Shown: positions 1-7,942 of the stretch, in pieces
How positions within the stretch are numbered: position 1 is the stretch's first letter
Layout: each line of letters opens with the position of its first letter
Source: Gracilaria caudata
Lineage: Eukaryota; Rhodophyta; Florideophyceae; Gracilariales; Gracilariaceae
Direction of reading: 5' to 3'
Assembly (NCBI GenBank): GCA_030374735.1
Contig: JASCIV010000473.1
Coordinates: 1 to 19,008, forward strand
DNA length: 19,008 bases
Program-made: the position numbers and the translations under genes
The notes under the pieces: model-generated
Databases searched by the model: none
What the model saw: only the letters and a program-made list of their open reading frames with translations
What the model was told of the DNA's origin: nothing

Positions 1-305
1 AGCTATCTAATTTTTATAGCCCAGCACGATTCGATATTGAAATAATCGGAGTTGCACAAAATTGTTCAACTTTTAAGCCTACCCGATAGTATGTTACAAC
101 AAACGCGTCGCTGTTTTTCTCGCAGACGCTTCACTTTACAAGTCGCGGTTGTGGGAACGAATGGGAGGGAAGAGGGGGAGGGGGGCTTGTGAGTAGGGTG
201 TTGTGTTGCAGACGCGCTCGACATGCTACGTGGATGCGGTGCGAAAATGTTCCATGCGGTAGCATAGCCTGCGGTCAGTGAGCACAACAAGAAAATAAGT
301 TGGTA
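1..305. other. 3' flank of the cyclin gene; no gene seen
   Basis: The stretch lies downstream of the minus-strand cyclin stop codon. A 74-codon minus-strand frame is present, but its composition looks random and it matches nothing I recognise. A G-rich run occurs around 165-186. No AATAAA-type signal is obvious on the minus strand. It may hold the cyclin 3' UTR and the start of the next intergenic region. Confidence 0.5.
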
Positions 306-1244
306 CTACACATGATCGGAGGAAAAGTCATCCAGTGACGACACGGGCGAAGAAGGCGGTAGTTGTTCATCCAGCGAATATCCCATATTTCGTAGCCGTT
401 CGTGCAACATGGCAAACTGTGAGTCTTCACACGACAGAACGTCGCTCAAAACAGAGCGTTCGAACGCCTCAAACTGCTCGGCGCTGACGCAGAGTTCGAA
501 GTGGAGTACACGAAGCATGTCCAATTCGAGCATGTTGAGCTCCTTGACGTCCAAGCCGCCGACCTTTGCGAAGTGGGCGTTGTCGTACAGAATGTCGTCT
601 ACCATCTTGGTGGCCAGTAAGGTGGCCGTGAGCAACAGACGATGAATGCTGAGCGAATTGACGGTGAGACATGTTTGTGGCAAATTGGCGATCTTTTGTA
701 GATAGTAGAACGCCAGGATGAACGCGGAACGAGAGCAGAACGCGTAGCGAGCGAGACGACGAAGATATTCCACGGGTGTGATGGACGGCGGTTGCAACGC
801 ATGGAACACCGACGGTTCTTGTTTCAGTTGCGACGACGGCGAGTGGCGAGAGGGGGCACGCGACGAAACCACGGGCGATATGGGTTCACACGCTTGTTCT
901 GTTTGGTTGCGTCGGATTTGTAACGTCATGTAACATTCCAGCACGCTGATGAGCAGCTCACAGTTGGTGAGACGCGGTTGAGTTGCACACAGTTGTTTTG
1001 AAAAGGACGACGGCAGACGCTCATCGAACGAGGAGGACGAGTGAAGAATAGGCTGCGCGCAGGCGTCGAGGGAGGATGCGCAATCTGCGCGCGTCGCGGC
1101 CGCCGTCTGCTTGCGCTGCGAGTACAGAATGGTTGAACGCGAGTCTTGAAGCACGGTGGTGGTTGTTGTTGTTGTGGTTGTTGTGGCAGCGACGGAGGCA
1201 CCACGACGGTGCGAGTCGTCTCGAATCGGGCGTAACGGAAGCAT
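306..1244 (-). CDS. P/U-type (Pho80-like) cyclin
   Basis: A 312-residue protein of the Pho80/cyclin P-U family, which binds and activates a cyclin-dependent kinase; in yeast Pho80 pairs with Pho85 and in plants the P/U cyclins pair with CDKA. The cyclin box runs from about residue 92 to 258. Family hallmarks are visible: PSITPVEYLRRLARYAFCS (153-171), then NSLSIHRLLLTATLLATKM (196-214), the DDxxYxNxxxAKVGG block (216-230) and ELNMLELDML (235-244). The segment at about 107-145 is a Ser/Pro-rich insertion between the first helix and the rest of the box. The N-terminus is low-complexity with ten threonines at 21-30, and the C-terminus is Ser/Asp-rich. The frame extends 18 codons upstream to a TTG, but this ATG is the first in frame and sits 66 bp below a TATA-like element, so it is preferred. 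Family assignment is firm; the process controlled (phosphate, growth or cell cycle) cannot be read from sequence. Confidence 0.87.
   Translation of the reverse strand: MLPLRPIRDDSHRRGASVAATTTTTTTTTTVLQDSRSTILYSQRKQTAAATRADCASSLDACAQPILHSSSSFDERLPSSFSKQLCATQPRLTNCELLISVLECYMTLQIRRNQTEQACEPISPVVSSRAPSRHSPSSQLKQEPSVFHALQPPSITPVEYLRRLARYAFCSRSAFILAFYYLQKIANLPQTCLTVNSLSIHRLLLTATLLATKMVDDILYDNAHFAKVGGLDVKELNMLELDMLRVLHFELCVSAEQFEAFERSVLSDVLSCEDSQFAMLHERLRNMGYSLDEQLPPSSPVSSLDDFSSDHV
1155..1184 (-). repeat. Thr-coding ACA/ACC microsatellite
   Basis: Ten consecutive threonine codons in the cyclin N-terminal region, built from near-identical ACA/ACC triplets. This is a likely slippage-prone tract. It lies outside the cyclin box, so length changes would probably be tolerated. 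Confidence 0.85.
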
Positions 1245-1309
1245 GTTGGCTTCGACACAGAGTAGGCTATGGCTCGTCAACAACGCTGTCAGCGCCAACC
1301 GCGACGCCG

Positions 1310-1320
1310 ATATATATGTA
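1310..1320 (-). promoter_or_regulatory. TATA-like box of the cyclin gene
   Basis: On the minus strand this reads TACATATATAT, an AT-only core inside strongly GC-rich DNA, 66 bp upstream of the chosen cyclin ATG. A transcription start 25-30 bp downstream would fall near 1283, giving a leader of about 40 nt and excluding the longer TTG-initiated frame. Position and base contrast are visible; promoter function is inferred. Confidence 0.5.
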
Positions 1321-1913
1321 CGCGCAACGCCGTCTGCCGGCGCGCAAGTCGGTTAAGTGTACAAGCCACGTACTCACACAGCCGCCACTTGTCCTGTTTG
1401 CCGTTTGCCGTTCGCCGCCGCACGCAAACAGGCGCGCCAACAGGTGGTCTCCACAAGCAGCTCGCAAAAGGCGCCGCGGCAGGGGAAAAACGAGGCGAGT
1501 TGCGCGCAGAAACGTGCACGGCCCGCTTGCAGGCGCGTAGCTTCCAAGCGCACGCTGCAAACCCTCGGCCCTCGCGGCACGCGCCGCAATACAAAGGCGT
1601 CTGTGCCGCCAGTCGCGAGCGCGCGCGCCACGGCAAGCAACCGCGAGCAGCCACGCGCGTGACAGGCGCGCTGCGCCTCTCACGCAGTGGCAGCAACAAC
1701 GGCGCGCACGCGCGCCGTCCACGCAGCACGCACTCGCACAGCGGGTGCGGGAATGGCGGCTGACAGCGCGCGTCACGCGGCGCGTCACGCACGCGCCGTT
1801 GCGCGCTGGGAACGCTCAGCGCGCGGGGCGCTTCAACCGCGCCTTCGCGGCTATGCTCGCTTGCTGTAAACGAGCGGGGAGCTTGGCGCTTGCGCTCCAA
1901 GCACGGCACTGCC

Positions 1914-1936
1914 GACGTCGACGTCGACGTCGACGT
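1914..1936. repeat. Tandem GACGTC palindrome array
   Basis: Three perfect GACGTC hexamers in tandem followed by GACGT. GACGTC is the core of the CRE/C-box bound by many bZIP proteins. The array lies about 670 bp upstream of the cyclin ATG and about 120 bp past the stop of the 2057-3142 gene. A regulatory role is possible; it may equally be a simple GC-rich microsatellite. Confidence 0.6.
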
Positions 1937-2056
1937 ATCCTTGTATATCTACAGTAAGTTGGTGAGGTGCACAAACGTTTCGCATGACCGACGTCGCGCT
2001 GGGCTGCTGGCGCGCCACGATCTCTCCACGTCACTCTGTTTCACGTTGTTGCTGCT

Positions 2057-3142
2057 TTACTGTGGCACGCGTGCACGCCACGCACTCGTCGTGCGCGACG
2101 ACCTTGTTCGGCGTAGCAACGCGTCATCGTCGCGCACGCCGCCGCGCGCGTCAAAGCTACGTCGAGGCGCCACGCGCCGCCTCTTCCGCAGGTGCACAGC
2201 CGCGCCGTTGGAGTAGAAGCGCACCTCCAAATCATGTCGTTCCGCCGCCCGTTTGATATCATCGCCCAACCGCTCATCGTCCAGCTCTGTGCCGCCTCCG
2301 CCTCCGCCTCCGCCGCCTCCGCCGCCGCTGCCGCCGTGCTCGGCGTCGAACAGTCGGTGGATCAGCTCGTACAGCACGCCCTCGGAGTGGTGGTCATCGC
2401 CGACGTGTCGTTTCTGTCCCGCCACGATGCGCATCTCGTTCCACGGCGGCTGTTTCATGAATTCGGCGATGCTCTTGAGCGCATCTCTCTCGCAAAGGCG
2501 GTGCAAATCCAGCTCTCCCCACCGTTTGTACCACTCGCCGGCGCTACTTTTGAGCATGAAGCTCAGACCTCGTCGCAATCCGGTCAGAGCGCGTCCGCAC
2601 AAGTACTCGTCCTGCTCGCCAAACCACCTTCTGTCCGAGATTTCGTCGCGTAACACGCCCAGTTCGCGCTGCACTTTGAGGAAGCCCTCGTATGTGTCGC
2701 CCCATTCGTTGCGCCAGAACTCGTGTATTGGCGCCGCCCACTTGTTGAAACGGTCCACGTGACCGCACGCTTTTCGTAGACGTTCCCTCTTCCAGTTCAA
2801 GCTGCCCATCATACCCTCGCTGCAGTCACAGTGCTGTTGTTCTATCACGCCAGTGGGGTCTGAGCCTCGCCTCTTGCCGGCTGCAGGTAGTACACTTATA
2901 GCTGGCACCAACGCGTTGCCGAGTCGCAAACCAATTCGTGGTCTGCCTGGTGTGCCGTGTCCGTGTGCCCTTACAAGCTCATCATATGCACACGAATACA
3001 CGCCACCACAGTCCTCCAGTGCCTTCTCTATCAGCGCTCGCCGATGGTTGAATATGAGCATCAAGTACTCCTTGTTTCTCTTTTCGTCCTTGCTTTCGTG
3101 CTGTTCCTCGCCCCTAACTCTGAACCAATTCCTATGTTGCAT
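2057..3142 (-). CDS. Unrecognised protein with Gly run and basic C-terminus
   Basis: A 361-residue protein that I cannot assign. The middle (about 110-265) is rich in Trp, Arg, Glu and Leu with a helical look (for example RFNKWAAPIHEFWRNEWGD at 131-149 and EWYKRWGELDLHRL at 203-216), suggesting a folded all-alpha domain. A near-pure glycine run (270-284) separates it from a charged tail containing LRKRRRVAPRR (317-327), which resembles a nuclear localisation signal. A short Cys/His segment, EQQHCDCSEG (101-110), could bind metal, but no full motif is visible. The frame continues upstream to a TTG at 3208; the first ATG was chosen. The long open frame and biased composition support coding, though the last 50 residues are Arg/Ser-rich and lie in GC-rich DNA where open frames arise easily. 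A 5' intron cannot be excluded. Confidence 0.6.
   Translation of the reverse strand: MQHRNWFRVRGEEQHESKDEKRNKEYLMLIFNHRRALIEKALEDCGGVYSCAYDELVRAHGHGTPGRPRIGLRLGNALVPAISVLPAAGKRRGSDPTGVIEQQHCDCSEGMMGSLNWKRERLRKACGHVDRFNKWAAPIHEFWRNEWGDTYEGFLKVQRELGVLRDEISDRRWFGEQDEYLCGRALTGLRRGLSFMLKSSAGEWYKRWGELDLHRLCERDALKSIAEFMKQPPWNEMRIVAGQKRHVGDDHHSEGVLYELIHRLFDAEHGGSGGGGGGGGGGGGTELDDERLGDDIKRAAERHDLEVRFYSNGAAVHLRKRRRVAPRRSFDARGGVRDDDALLRRTRSSRTTSAWRARVPQ
2291..2335 (-). repeat. Glycine-coding GGN repeat
   Basis: A run of GGN codons giving 14 glycines interrupted once by serine in the unrecognised protein. It probably forms a flexible linker between the predicted helical domain and the basic tail, and is a candidate for length variation between strains. 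Confidence 0.8.
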
Positions 3143-4572
3143 GCTATCTCGCAACAAGAAAGAAAGCAGCAAACGCAGCAGTCGCTTCGATTCAGCTATC
3201 GAATTCAATCAGCGTGCCAAGTTAGTTTTCGTTTCACGCAATCCATGTGTATCGTTTAGCTGTCCGAAAAGAAGCCAAGAAAAAAAGTGCGTACCTGTTG
3301 TTCTCCCTCGAGCACGGTGAACCCAACAAACCCAAGTCGGCGTTGGTAAGTGCAAAACTCAAGTAACAGGTTCAAAAAAAGAAGCGAGCGTCGTCAAACA
3401 CGTCTCAATCACTTCGACGTACATGTTTGACTGTCACCTTTAAAGCGAAAGCACCGAACGAAACAGGGACAACAACAAACTTGCAAGCAATGTGCGTCGG
3501 CAGCTGGGAAACTCGCAGCTGCACCTACGTGCATTCTGCTGTTGCCACCACCTTCGAAACAAGCCGCCGCGTTTGTTTTGCGGGCCTGGCGGCAAGCTCG
3601 CGCCATGACATACCTCCACTGCTCCGTTTTCAACCTTCAAGTACTCGCAGATCATGGCCGCGCAGACGCGGCAGCTGCGCAGGCCAAGCGCATGGGCGCG
3701 TTTATTCTGTTGGCTCGTTTGTTGTGCATGTTTGTGTACCGTCGTACCCTATTAATACGCTGTTAACGTAAGGTGAAAGCACTGCTAACGCGCGAATGGG
3801 CGGTGCCTTCGTAGCGACTTCATGCAGCGTTTTATCTCACGTATGCAGCTGCAGCTGAGCATAGCTTTTGCAGAACCACAAGCACACGTTCAACGCGGTT
3901 GCTGCGGCGGCAGCACGGAGATTCTCCGTGCACCTCAAAACAGCGGCGGGCCGTTCCGTCGAGGGTTGCTGTTCACGGCCCAGGCGGACAGTTTTGGACA
4001 GCAAGGTCGAAATTGATGCACATCATGATGATCAAAGGTATCGTTGAATGGCCTGACAGGGCCAGCCAATTCCGTTTGCAGGTACTTCTGCGAAGGGGAG
4101 AAAAGTGCTCAACACATTGACATTCAAATTGATCCAGCCAGTGGCGGCAGTCAAAGCCGCTGCTGCGCAGACTGTGTTGTGCAGCGCGCGGCGTTGATGG
4201 CTGTGGTGACAGAGCCCAACTCCGCAGCGAAAAAAAAATAACGCGCGCAACCAAACTAAGAGCCGTTTATTCACTCAAAGCTTCTTCAACAAACCCGCGC
4301 TCGCGGCCGCGTTCAGCTCACACCTCCTTTGCTTGTGCTTTTTGTGTTTGATGAAGCAAGCATTCTTCATGCTTGAAGCACAACGTGCCCCAACTTTCAA
4401 ACATAACCCATTGCTCTATGTTCACTCTTCTTCTTTTTGCTTCAAACCTTCATTCTCTTCCCACTTGCTCTCGTCTTCTTATTCTCGAGTCATCCTATCA
4501 AGCTCTTTCTGAATGCGACAGCTTTCCACATCAACGCACACTGCTCAAAACCAGTCCTCATTCCCCGTCCTC
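3143..4572. other. Intergenic spacer with pyrimidine-rich leader
   Basis: About 1.4 kb between two divergent starts (minus-strand ATG at 3142, plus-strand ATG at 4573). Frames of up to 114 codons exist but lack recognisable domains or sustained protein-like composition. It contains a perfect 8-3-8 inverted repeat (3913-3931) and an A-rich run near 4230. From about 4390 to 4510 the plus strand becomes C/T-rich, the usual look of a core promoter or leader just upstream of the GPS2-like gene. An unannotated non-coding transcript cannot be excluded. Confidence 0.5.
3913..3931. repeat. Perfect 8-bp inverted repeat, 3-nt loop
   Basis: GCACGGAG and CTCCGTGC flank ATT. The element could form a tight hairpin or bind a dimeric protein. 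It lies in non-coding DNA, and no poly-T tract marks it as a Pol III terminator. Confidence 0.6.
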
Positions 4573-5019
4573 ATGGCAAGAGTTTCCAAAAAGGCCCTTC
4601 GCCCCCGTTCGTACGTGCTAGGTCGTCTATCGCCCGAACGCATACTTCGTCTTCAAGGCGGCGTTCGAAAACTGCTCGAGAAGGAAAGACTCGAAGCCCT
4701 GAAAGCACGAGCCGCCGTGCGAGCCGTGGAACGAACAGAGGCCCAAAGACATGCTGAAAACATCCTCGCCGGTGTGCAAGAAGCCGATCCTGGCAACGAC
4801 CAAATCCGCGCCTTGGTGAAGGAATTGGACGAATTACGTCAGAAGAAACATAGTCTGTTTGCCGCGCTCAAGAAGAAGTTGGATGATGATGCTGTGGCCA
4901 ACAAGGATAGACCACTTGAGAATGGCTCTAATCGAGGCTCGGAGACCGCTACAAAGTCTTCCAATGATGTGAATGTACATCAAACTGTGCGCCCAAATCA
5001 TGCGTCTCACACAAGTTAA
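4573..5019 (+). CDS. Small GPS2-like coiled-coil protein
   Basis: A 148-residue protein, highly charged and helical from about 20 to 108, with a disordered polar tail. Residues 77-103 (IRALVKELDELRQKKHSLFAALKKKL is the core) closely resemble, from memory, the conserved segment of G-protein pathway suppressor 2 (L..L..EKHxLFxQLKKVL). GPS2 is a subunit of the NCoR/SMRT-HDAC3 corepressor, where this region forms a helical contact with the other subunits. If the match holds, this would be a nuclear corepressor component. The frame has an ATG 20 codons earlier (4513), but those codons are Ser/Thr/His-rich like the pyrimidine-rich leader; ATGG at 4573 starts protein-like sequence, so it is preferred. 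The match is short and coiled coils mislead, so function is tentative, whereas the gene itself is likely real. Confidence 0.6.
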   Translation: MARVSKKALRPRSYVLGRLSPERILRLQGGVRKLLEKERLEALKARAAVRAVERTEAQRHAENILAGVQEADPGNDQIRALVKELDELRQKKHSLFAALKKKLDDDAVANKDRPLENGSNRGSETATKSSNDVNVHQTVRPNHASHTS

Positions 5020-6226
5020 CACCTCTTTATATATATGTATATTGTTGCAACACACTTGTGTGAGCTCTTGCTGCACCGGAACAAAAGGGATCAGACAACC
5101 GGTGATGTGGCCCTTAGATATGTCGCTTCTAGAAGTTATGTAGACCAATCTTTTTCGAGGTGAAATGAACGGCGTCGCCACTTCCACGTCGTTAGTTTTT
5201 GTAGGAGCACTCATACACAAACGATATATGTGTTCGAACAGCTTTGTTTTACCTTTGCGGATGACGGGGAGAGAGTTTTGTCAAGGAAATGCCAACATGC
5301 TTGCGCCTACTACTGTCGAGGTACCCGTCCTCATAACTGTCACTCAATTGTCTCAAAAGCATCAATAAACCCAACACTGACAACCTTCTCAACACGCCAC
5401 GCTCAACATGATCTTCTACAACGTACGCAGCACAAACTTGTAGAAACCACCACATGCAACAGCAGACGAATCAGTTTAGGAAGTTCTTTAATGTTGTACA
5501 CACAACATACAGACACGCAAACGGAGAGAAACACTGAGATTGCGACCAAAACTCTTGAGGTACTAAACGTAAGGAAAGTACCCCCATCTCAACAAAGGCG
5601 TAAAAACTGTCACGGCAGCAACACACACCGAGCACGCAGATACGCTCACAACAAGCAAACAACACAACCATCAACAAGATTGCAAAACCTACCAAAGGTT
5701 ACAAAGACAAAAAAAAAAAAAAGCCTCAACCACATGATGACCTCCAGTCCATCCGCATGCCACTCGTCGTTGTTCTCGACGGTGCTTTTTTTGCTATCTC
5801 TCTCTTTGAAAATGGTGACAAGACAGAAGACAAACGGAGGTCATATCGTATATCCAAACGAGCTTTGAGGAAAAAGCATCATACTTGAGTTGAAAAACAT
5901 ATGAAGTTATGCGAAGTTCAGCTGACGATAAATGTATCACAAACACTGTGCGCCAGCCAGTCAGAACAGAAACGCGTTCCAAGTCGGGGAGATCAGTAGA
6001 GCAAAAATTACATTCAAACTGTTGTACAACCAAGAGAAGAACATTGACCACACACGAGCTTGCCAAGAGAAAGCACCAAACTCTGCAAACCGATATCTTT
6101 GGTATGATAAGTTGAGAGATAGATAAAGGAAGGAGGCTGAGCGTGGAGTGGAGCGGGGAGCGGACTATTTACACAAAGCGCTCGGCACGTATGCTTCCAC
6201 CAAAATCTGCTATGCGATGGTGCATC
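5020..6226. other. AT-richer spacer between convergent genes
   Basis: About 1.2 kb between the stops of the GPS2-like gene (+) and the bZIP gene (-). It includes an AT-rich TATATATATGTATA stretch at about 5028-5041, AATAAA at 5364-5369 and a 14-A run at 5709-5722. A 212-codon plus-strand frame at 5230-5868 is Thr/His/Gln/Arg-rich with no recognisable domain, and a 90-codon minus-strand frame ends at 5794; neither looks convincing. Long 3' UTRs or a fast-evolving orphan gene are possible. Confidence 0.5.
5364..5369 (+). terminator. Possible polyadenylation signal AATAAA
   Basis: A canonical AATAAA hexamer on the coding strand of the GPS2-like gene, 345 nt past its stop codon. No downstream U/GU-rich element was clearly seen, and the organism's own signal is unknown, so this is a weak candidate. 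Confidence 0.2.
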
Positions 6227-7369
6227 TCATGCGCCAAGTTTGCGCTCAATAGACACAGCAGGTTGACGATCATCTTTTGTCAAGCGTCTCTTCAAGTGTT
6301 CGTTCTCTTCTTCCAGCATTAAAATGCGTCGATCCCGCTGAACAAGCGCTCTCTTCAGCTCTTCGTTCGTGCGATTCAGTTTGAGCGCTGCATCAGACAT
6401 GCCAATGGCAACCGTGCGAAGCTCGTCCACCTCAGTCTGAAGATTACCCAACTCCGACTGTCTCTTCTGCCTCGATCGTCTGGCAGACTCTCTATTCCGC
6501 AACTTTCTCTTGAACAGCACCAGCTCTCTCTCAGTGGCGCTCATTTTCCTCACCAACGCGGAGGTAGTGCCTGCCAAGTTGCCCAACACCTCCTTTGGGA
6601 ACTTGGCCGCCTCGCGCTCCCGCTTCGCCTTCAGAGACAACGGCGGTGGCTTTGCCATCGGCGAGCGCGGCTTTGTGAGCGCCGACTTGGCAGCGTCGTC
6701 CTTGACGATGGTTTTCACCACGCCCAAGCTGACGGACGAGCCGGCACTTGCCGCAACCACGCCGCGCTCGTCGCCGCGCGGCGACACGGTCACCAGTTGG
6801 GAGGCATGCATGGGCACGGACAACGGCGGGGACGACGGGCGCTTAGCGGGCGTGGACGACACGTTGTGCGCGTCGTCGACGTGCGGAAACTGACGGAACA
6901 GAGAGCGTACGTCAGCTTCGGCGGCGGCTGCGCGCGCGTCGAGTGCGTTGGCCTGGTGCGGTTGCGGTTGTGGATGTGGTTGTGATTGTGGTTGCGGTTG
7001 CGGTTGCGGTTGCGGTTGCGGTTGAGGAGGGGGCGTGGGCACGCGGAGAACGGAAGCGGGGACGGGGGCGGCATGGGGGGCAGAGTGAAGAGCGGGCACG
7101 GAAGCGGGCTGTGGCTCCGGTGGCGGGGCGATGGCGAGTTGGGACGGAGAAGCAGGCAAAGCCAACTCTGGTTGTCGTCTGGCGGCGGAATCCAGAGGAT
7201 TTGCCAGTTCTCCGTCCGGACTGACATGCATGCCATCGCGCAGGTAGGGGTAGAGAGACATGGCCCAATCATGCTCTCTCGAGGGTTCGGGGGTGGCGGG
7301 GAAGGGGTCGAGGGGAGCGAGAGAGGGAAGATCCCAGTCGGCGAACGCGTCGTTGTTACAATTATCCAT
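6227..7369 (-). CDS. bZIP transcription factor
   Basis: A 380-residue nuclear DNA-binding protein. The basic region (about 286-305) contains NRESARRSR (292-300), the N-x7-R signature in which Asn and Arg contact the DNA half-sites. It is followed by a long zipper-like helix (about 307-363) with spaced Leu and hydrophobic residues ending EEENEHLKRRL. Upstream, the protein is disordered and Pro/Gln/Ser-rich: an acidic start (1-60) with a possible activation segment, then a nearly pure Pro-Gln repeat (113-138). Plant, algal and fungal bZIPs recognising ACGT-core sites share this NRESARRSR type. Both a CACGTG box about 300 bp upstream of this gene and the GACGTC array near the cyclin are sequences such a factor could bind, but no link is shown. 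The frame reaches a TTG 7 codons upstream; the first ATG was chosen. Confidence 0.92.
   Translation of the reverse strand: MDNCNNDAFADWDLPSLAPLDPFPATPEPSREHDWAMSLYPYLRDGMHVSPDGELANPLDSAARRQPELALPASPSQLAIAPPPEPQPASVPALHSAPHAAPVPASVLRVPTPPPQPQPQPQPQPQPQSQPHPQPQPHQANALDARAAAAEADVRSLFRQFPHVDDAHNVSSTPAKRPSSPPLSVPMHASQLVTVSPRGDERGVVAASAGSSVSLGVVKTIVKDDAAKSALTKPRSPMAKPPPLSLKAKREREAAKFPKEVLGNLAGTTSALVRKMSATERELVLFKRKLRNRESARRSRQKRQSELGNLQTEVDELRTVAIGMSDAALKLNRTNEELKRALVQRDRRILMLEEENEHLKRRLTKDDRQPAVSIERKLGA
6956..7033 (-). repeat. (Pro-Gln)n hexanucleotide minisatellite
   Basis: Tandem CCGCAA-type hexamers (GGTTGC units on the plus strand), with CCACAA variants toward the protein's C-terminal side, encode about twelve Pro-Gln or related units in the bZIP protein. 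The several identical adjacent units suggest recent slippage expansion. Confidence 0.85.
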
Positions 7370-7942
7370 GGCTGACTGGAGAATTGACAAAGGACGCGGT
7401 CACAGGAGGGGGTGGGTGGGAAGCAGAGGGCAAAGGAGACTTGCCGACGAGAACAGAAACGCGGGCGGCAAGAGGAGGACAACAGACAGGGCAGTAAAGC
7501 GGTCGTACGTCGAAGGGCAAGAGCTTAGTACCGACGAAGGTAAACAAAAGTTAGCAAACAACAAACAACAACGGCGACACTCCCAGCGCGGTGACGAACA
7601 AGAAGCGAGCCGACAATAAAAAAGGGCAGCGAAAAGCGCAAGCGCAAGCGCAGCTCGAGACAGCCAGCCACGTGTTCCAGCTCGCAACGTACATGACTGG
7701 ACCGCTCGCGCCGCGGCGCGCCCAATGGCGCGCGCCGTTGTGTGACGCTCCTCGCCGCGTCGGAAACGCGCAAGTGCACACACGCACGCGCGAGCGCGCG
7801 CGGCGCGATGCGTCTTCTTGTCTTCTCCGCGCGCTCTCCCAACCACCGCCCGCCATCGTCGTTATGCCCGTCCACCAGCGCGCGCGCGCCTCCCTCCCCG
7901 CAGCCTCCAGCGCCCTGGGAGCGCGCGTCACAACCACCACCT
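7370..7942. other. GC-rich spacer upstream of the bZIP gene
   Basis: About 570 bp between the bZIP start and the stop of the next minus-strand gene. GC-rich shadow frames occur on both strands, but none is recognisable. Contents include a CACGTG box at 7670-7675, a CCAAT on the plus strand near 7719, a short GCGCAA repeat around 7637-7652 and CG-rich palindromic runs. It probably carries the bZIP promoter and the 3' UTR of the membrane-protein gene. Confidence 0.5.
7670..7675. promoter_or_regulatory. G-box/E-box CACGTG upstream of the bZIP gene
   Basis: A CACGTG palindrome about 300 bp upstream of the bZIP ATG. It is the classical site for bHLH and ACGT-type bZIP proteins and could mediate autoregulation. 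A single hexamer occurs often by chance, so this is weak. Confidence 0.25.

Larger units (their letters stand above)
1245..2056. other. GC-rich intergenic spacer (cyclin promoter side)
   Basis: About 800 bp between the cyclin start and the stop of the next minus-strand gene. It is very rich in CG and GCGC, so all six frames stay open for long stretches (up to about 200 codons). The products are Arg/Ala/Cys-rich on both strands and look like nonsense. It holds the TATA-like box and the GACGTC array. I see no supportable gene or RNA. Confidence 0.55.

Noticed and set aside
1267..1909. Overlapping frames of up to about 200 codons on both strands
   Set aside because: The region is CG-rich, so stop codons are scarce in all frames; the products are Arg/Ala/Cys-rich without domains and mirror one another across strands.
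2192..2762. Plus-strand frames with Pro and Ala runs opposite the orphan gene
   Set aside because: They are antisense readings of the glycine repeat. The minus-strand frame is longer and better balanced, though neither strand has a recognised domain.
5230..5868. 212-codon plus-strand frame
   Set aside because: It starts with ATG, but the composition (Thr, His, Gln, Arg, Lys) looks like translated A/C-rich spacer and includes a Lys run from a 14-A tract. Kept only as a note in the spacer entry.
6790..7482. 230-codon minus-strand frame with Asn/Arg/His repeats
   Set aside because: It is the shifted-frame shadow of the bZIP gene and its Pro-Gln repeat; the true frame carries the bZIP domain.
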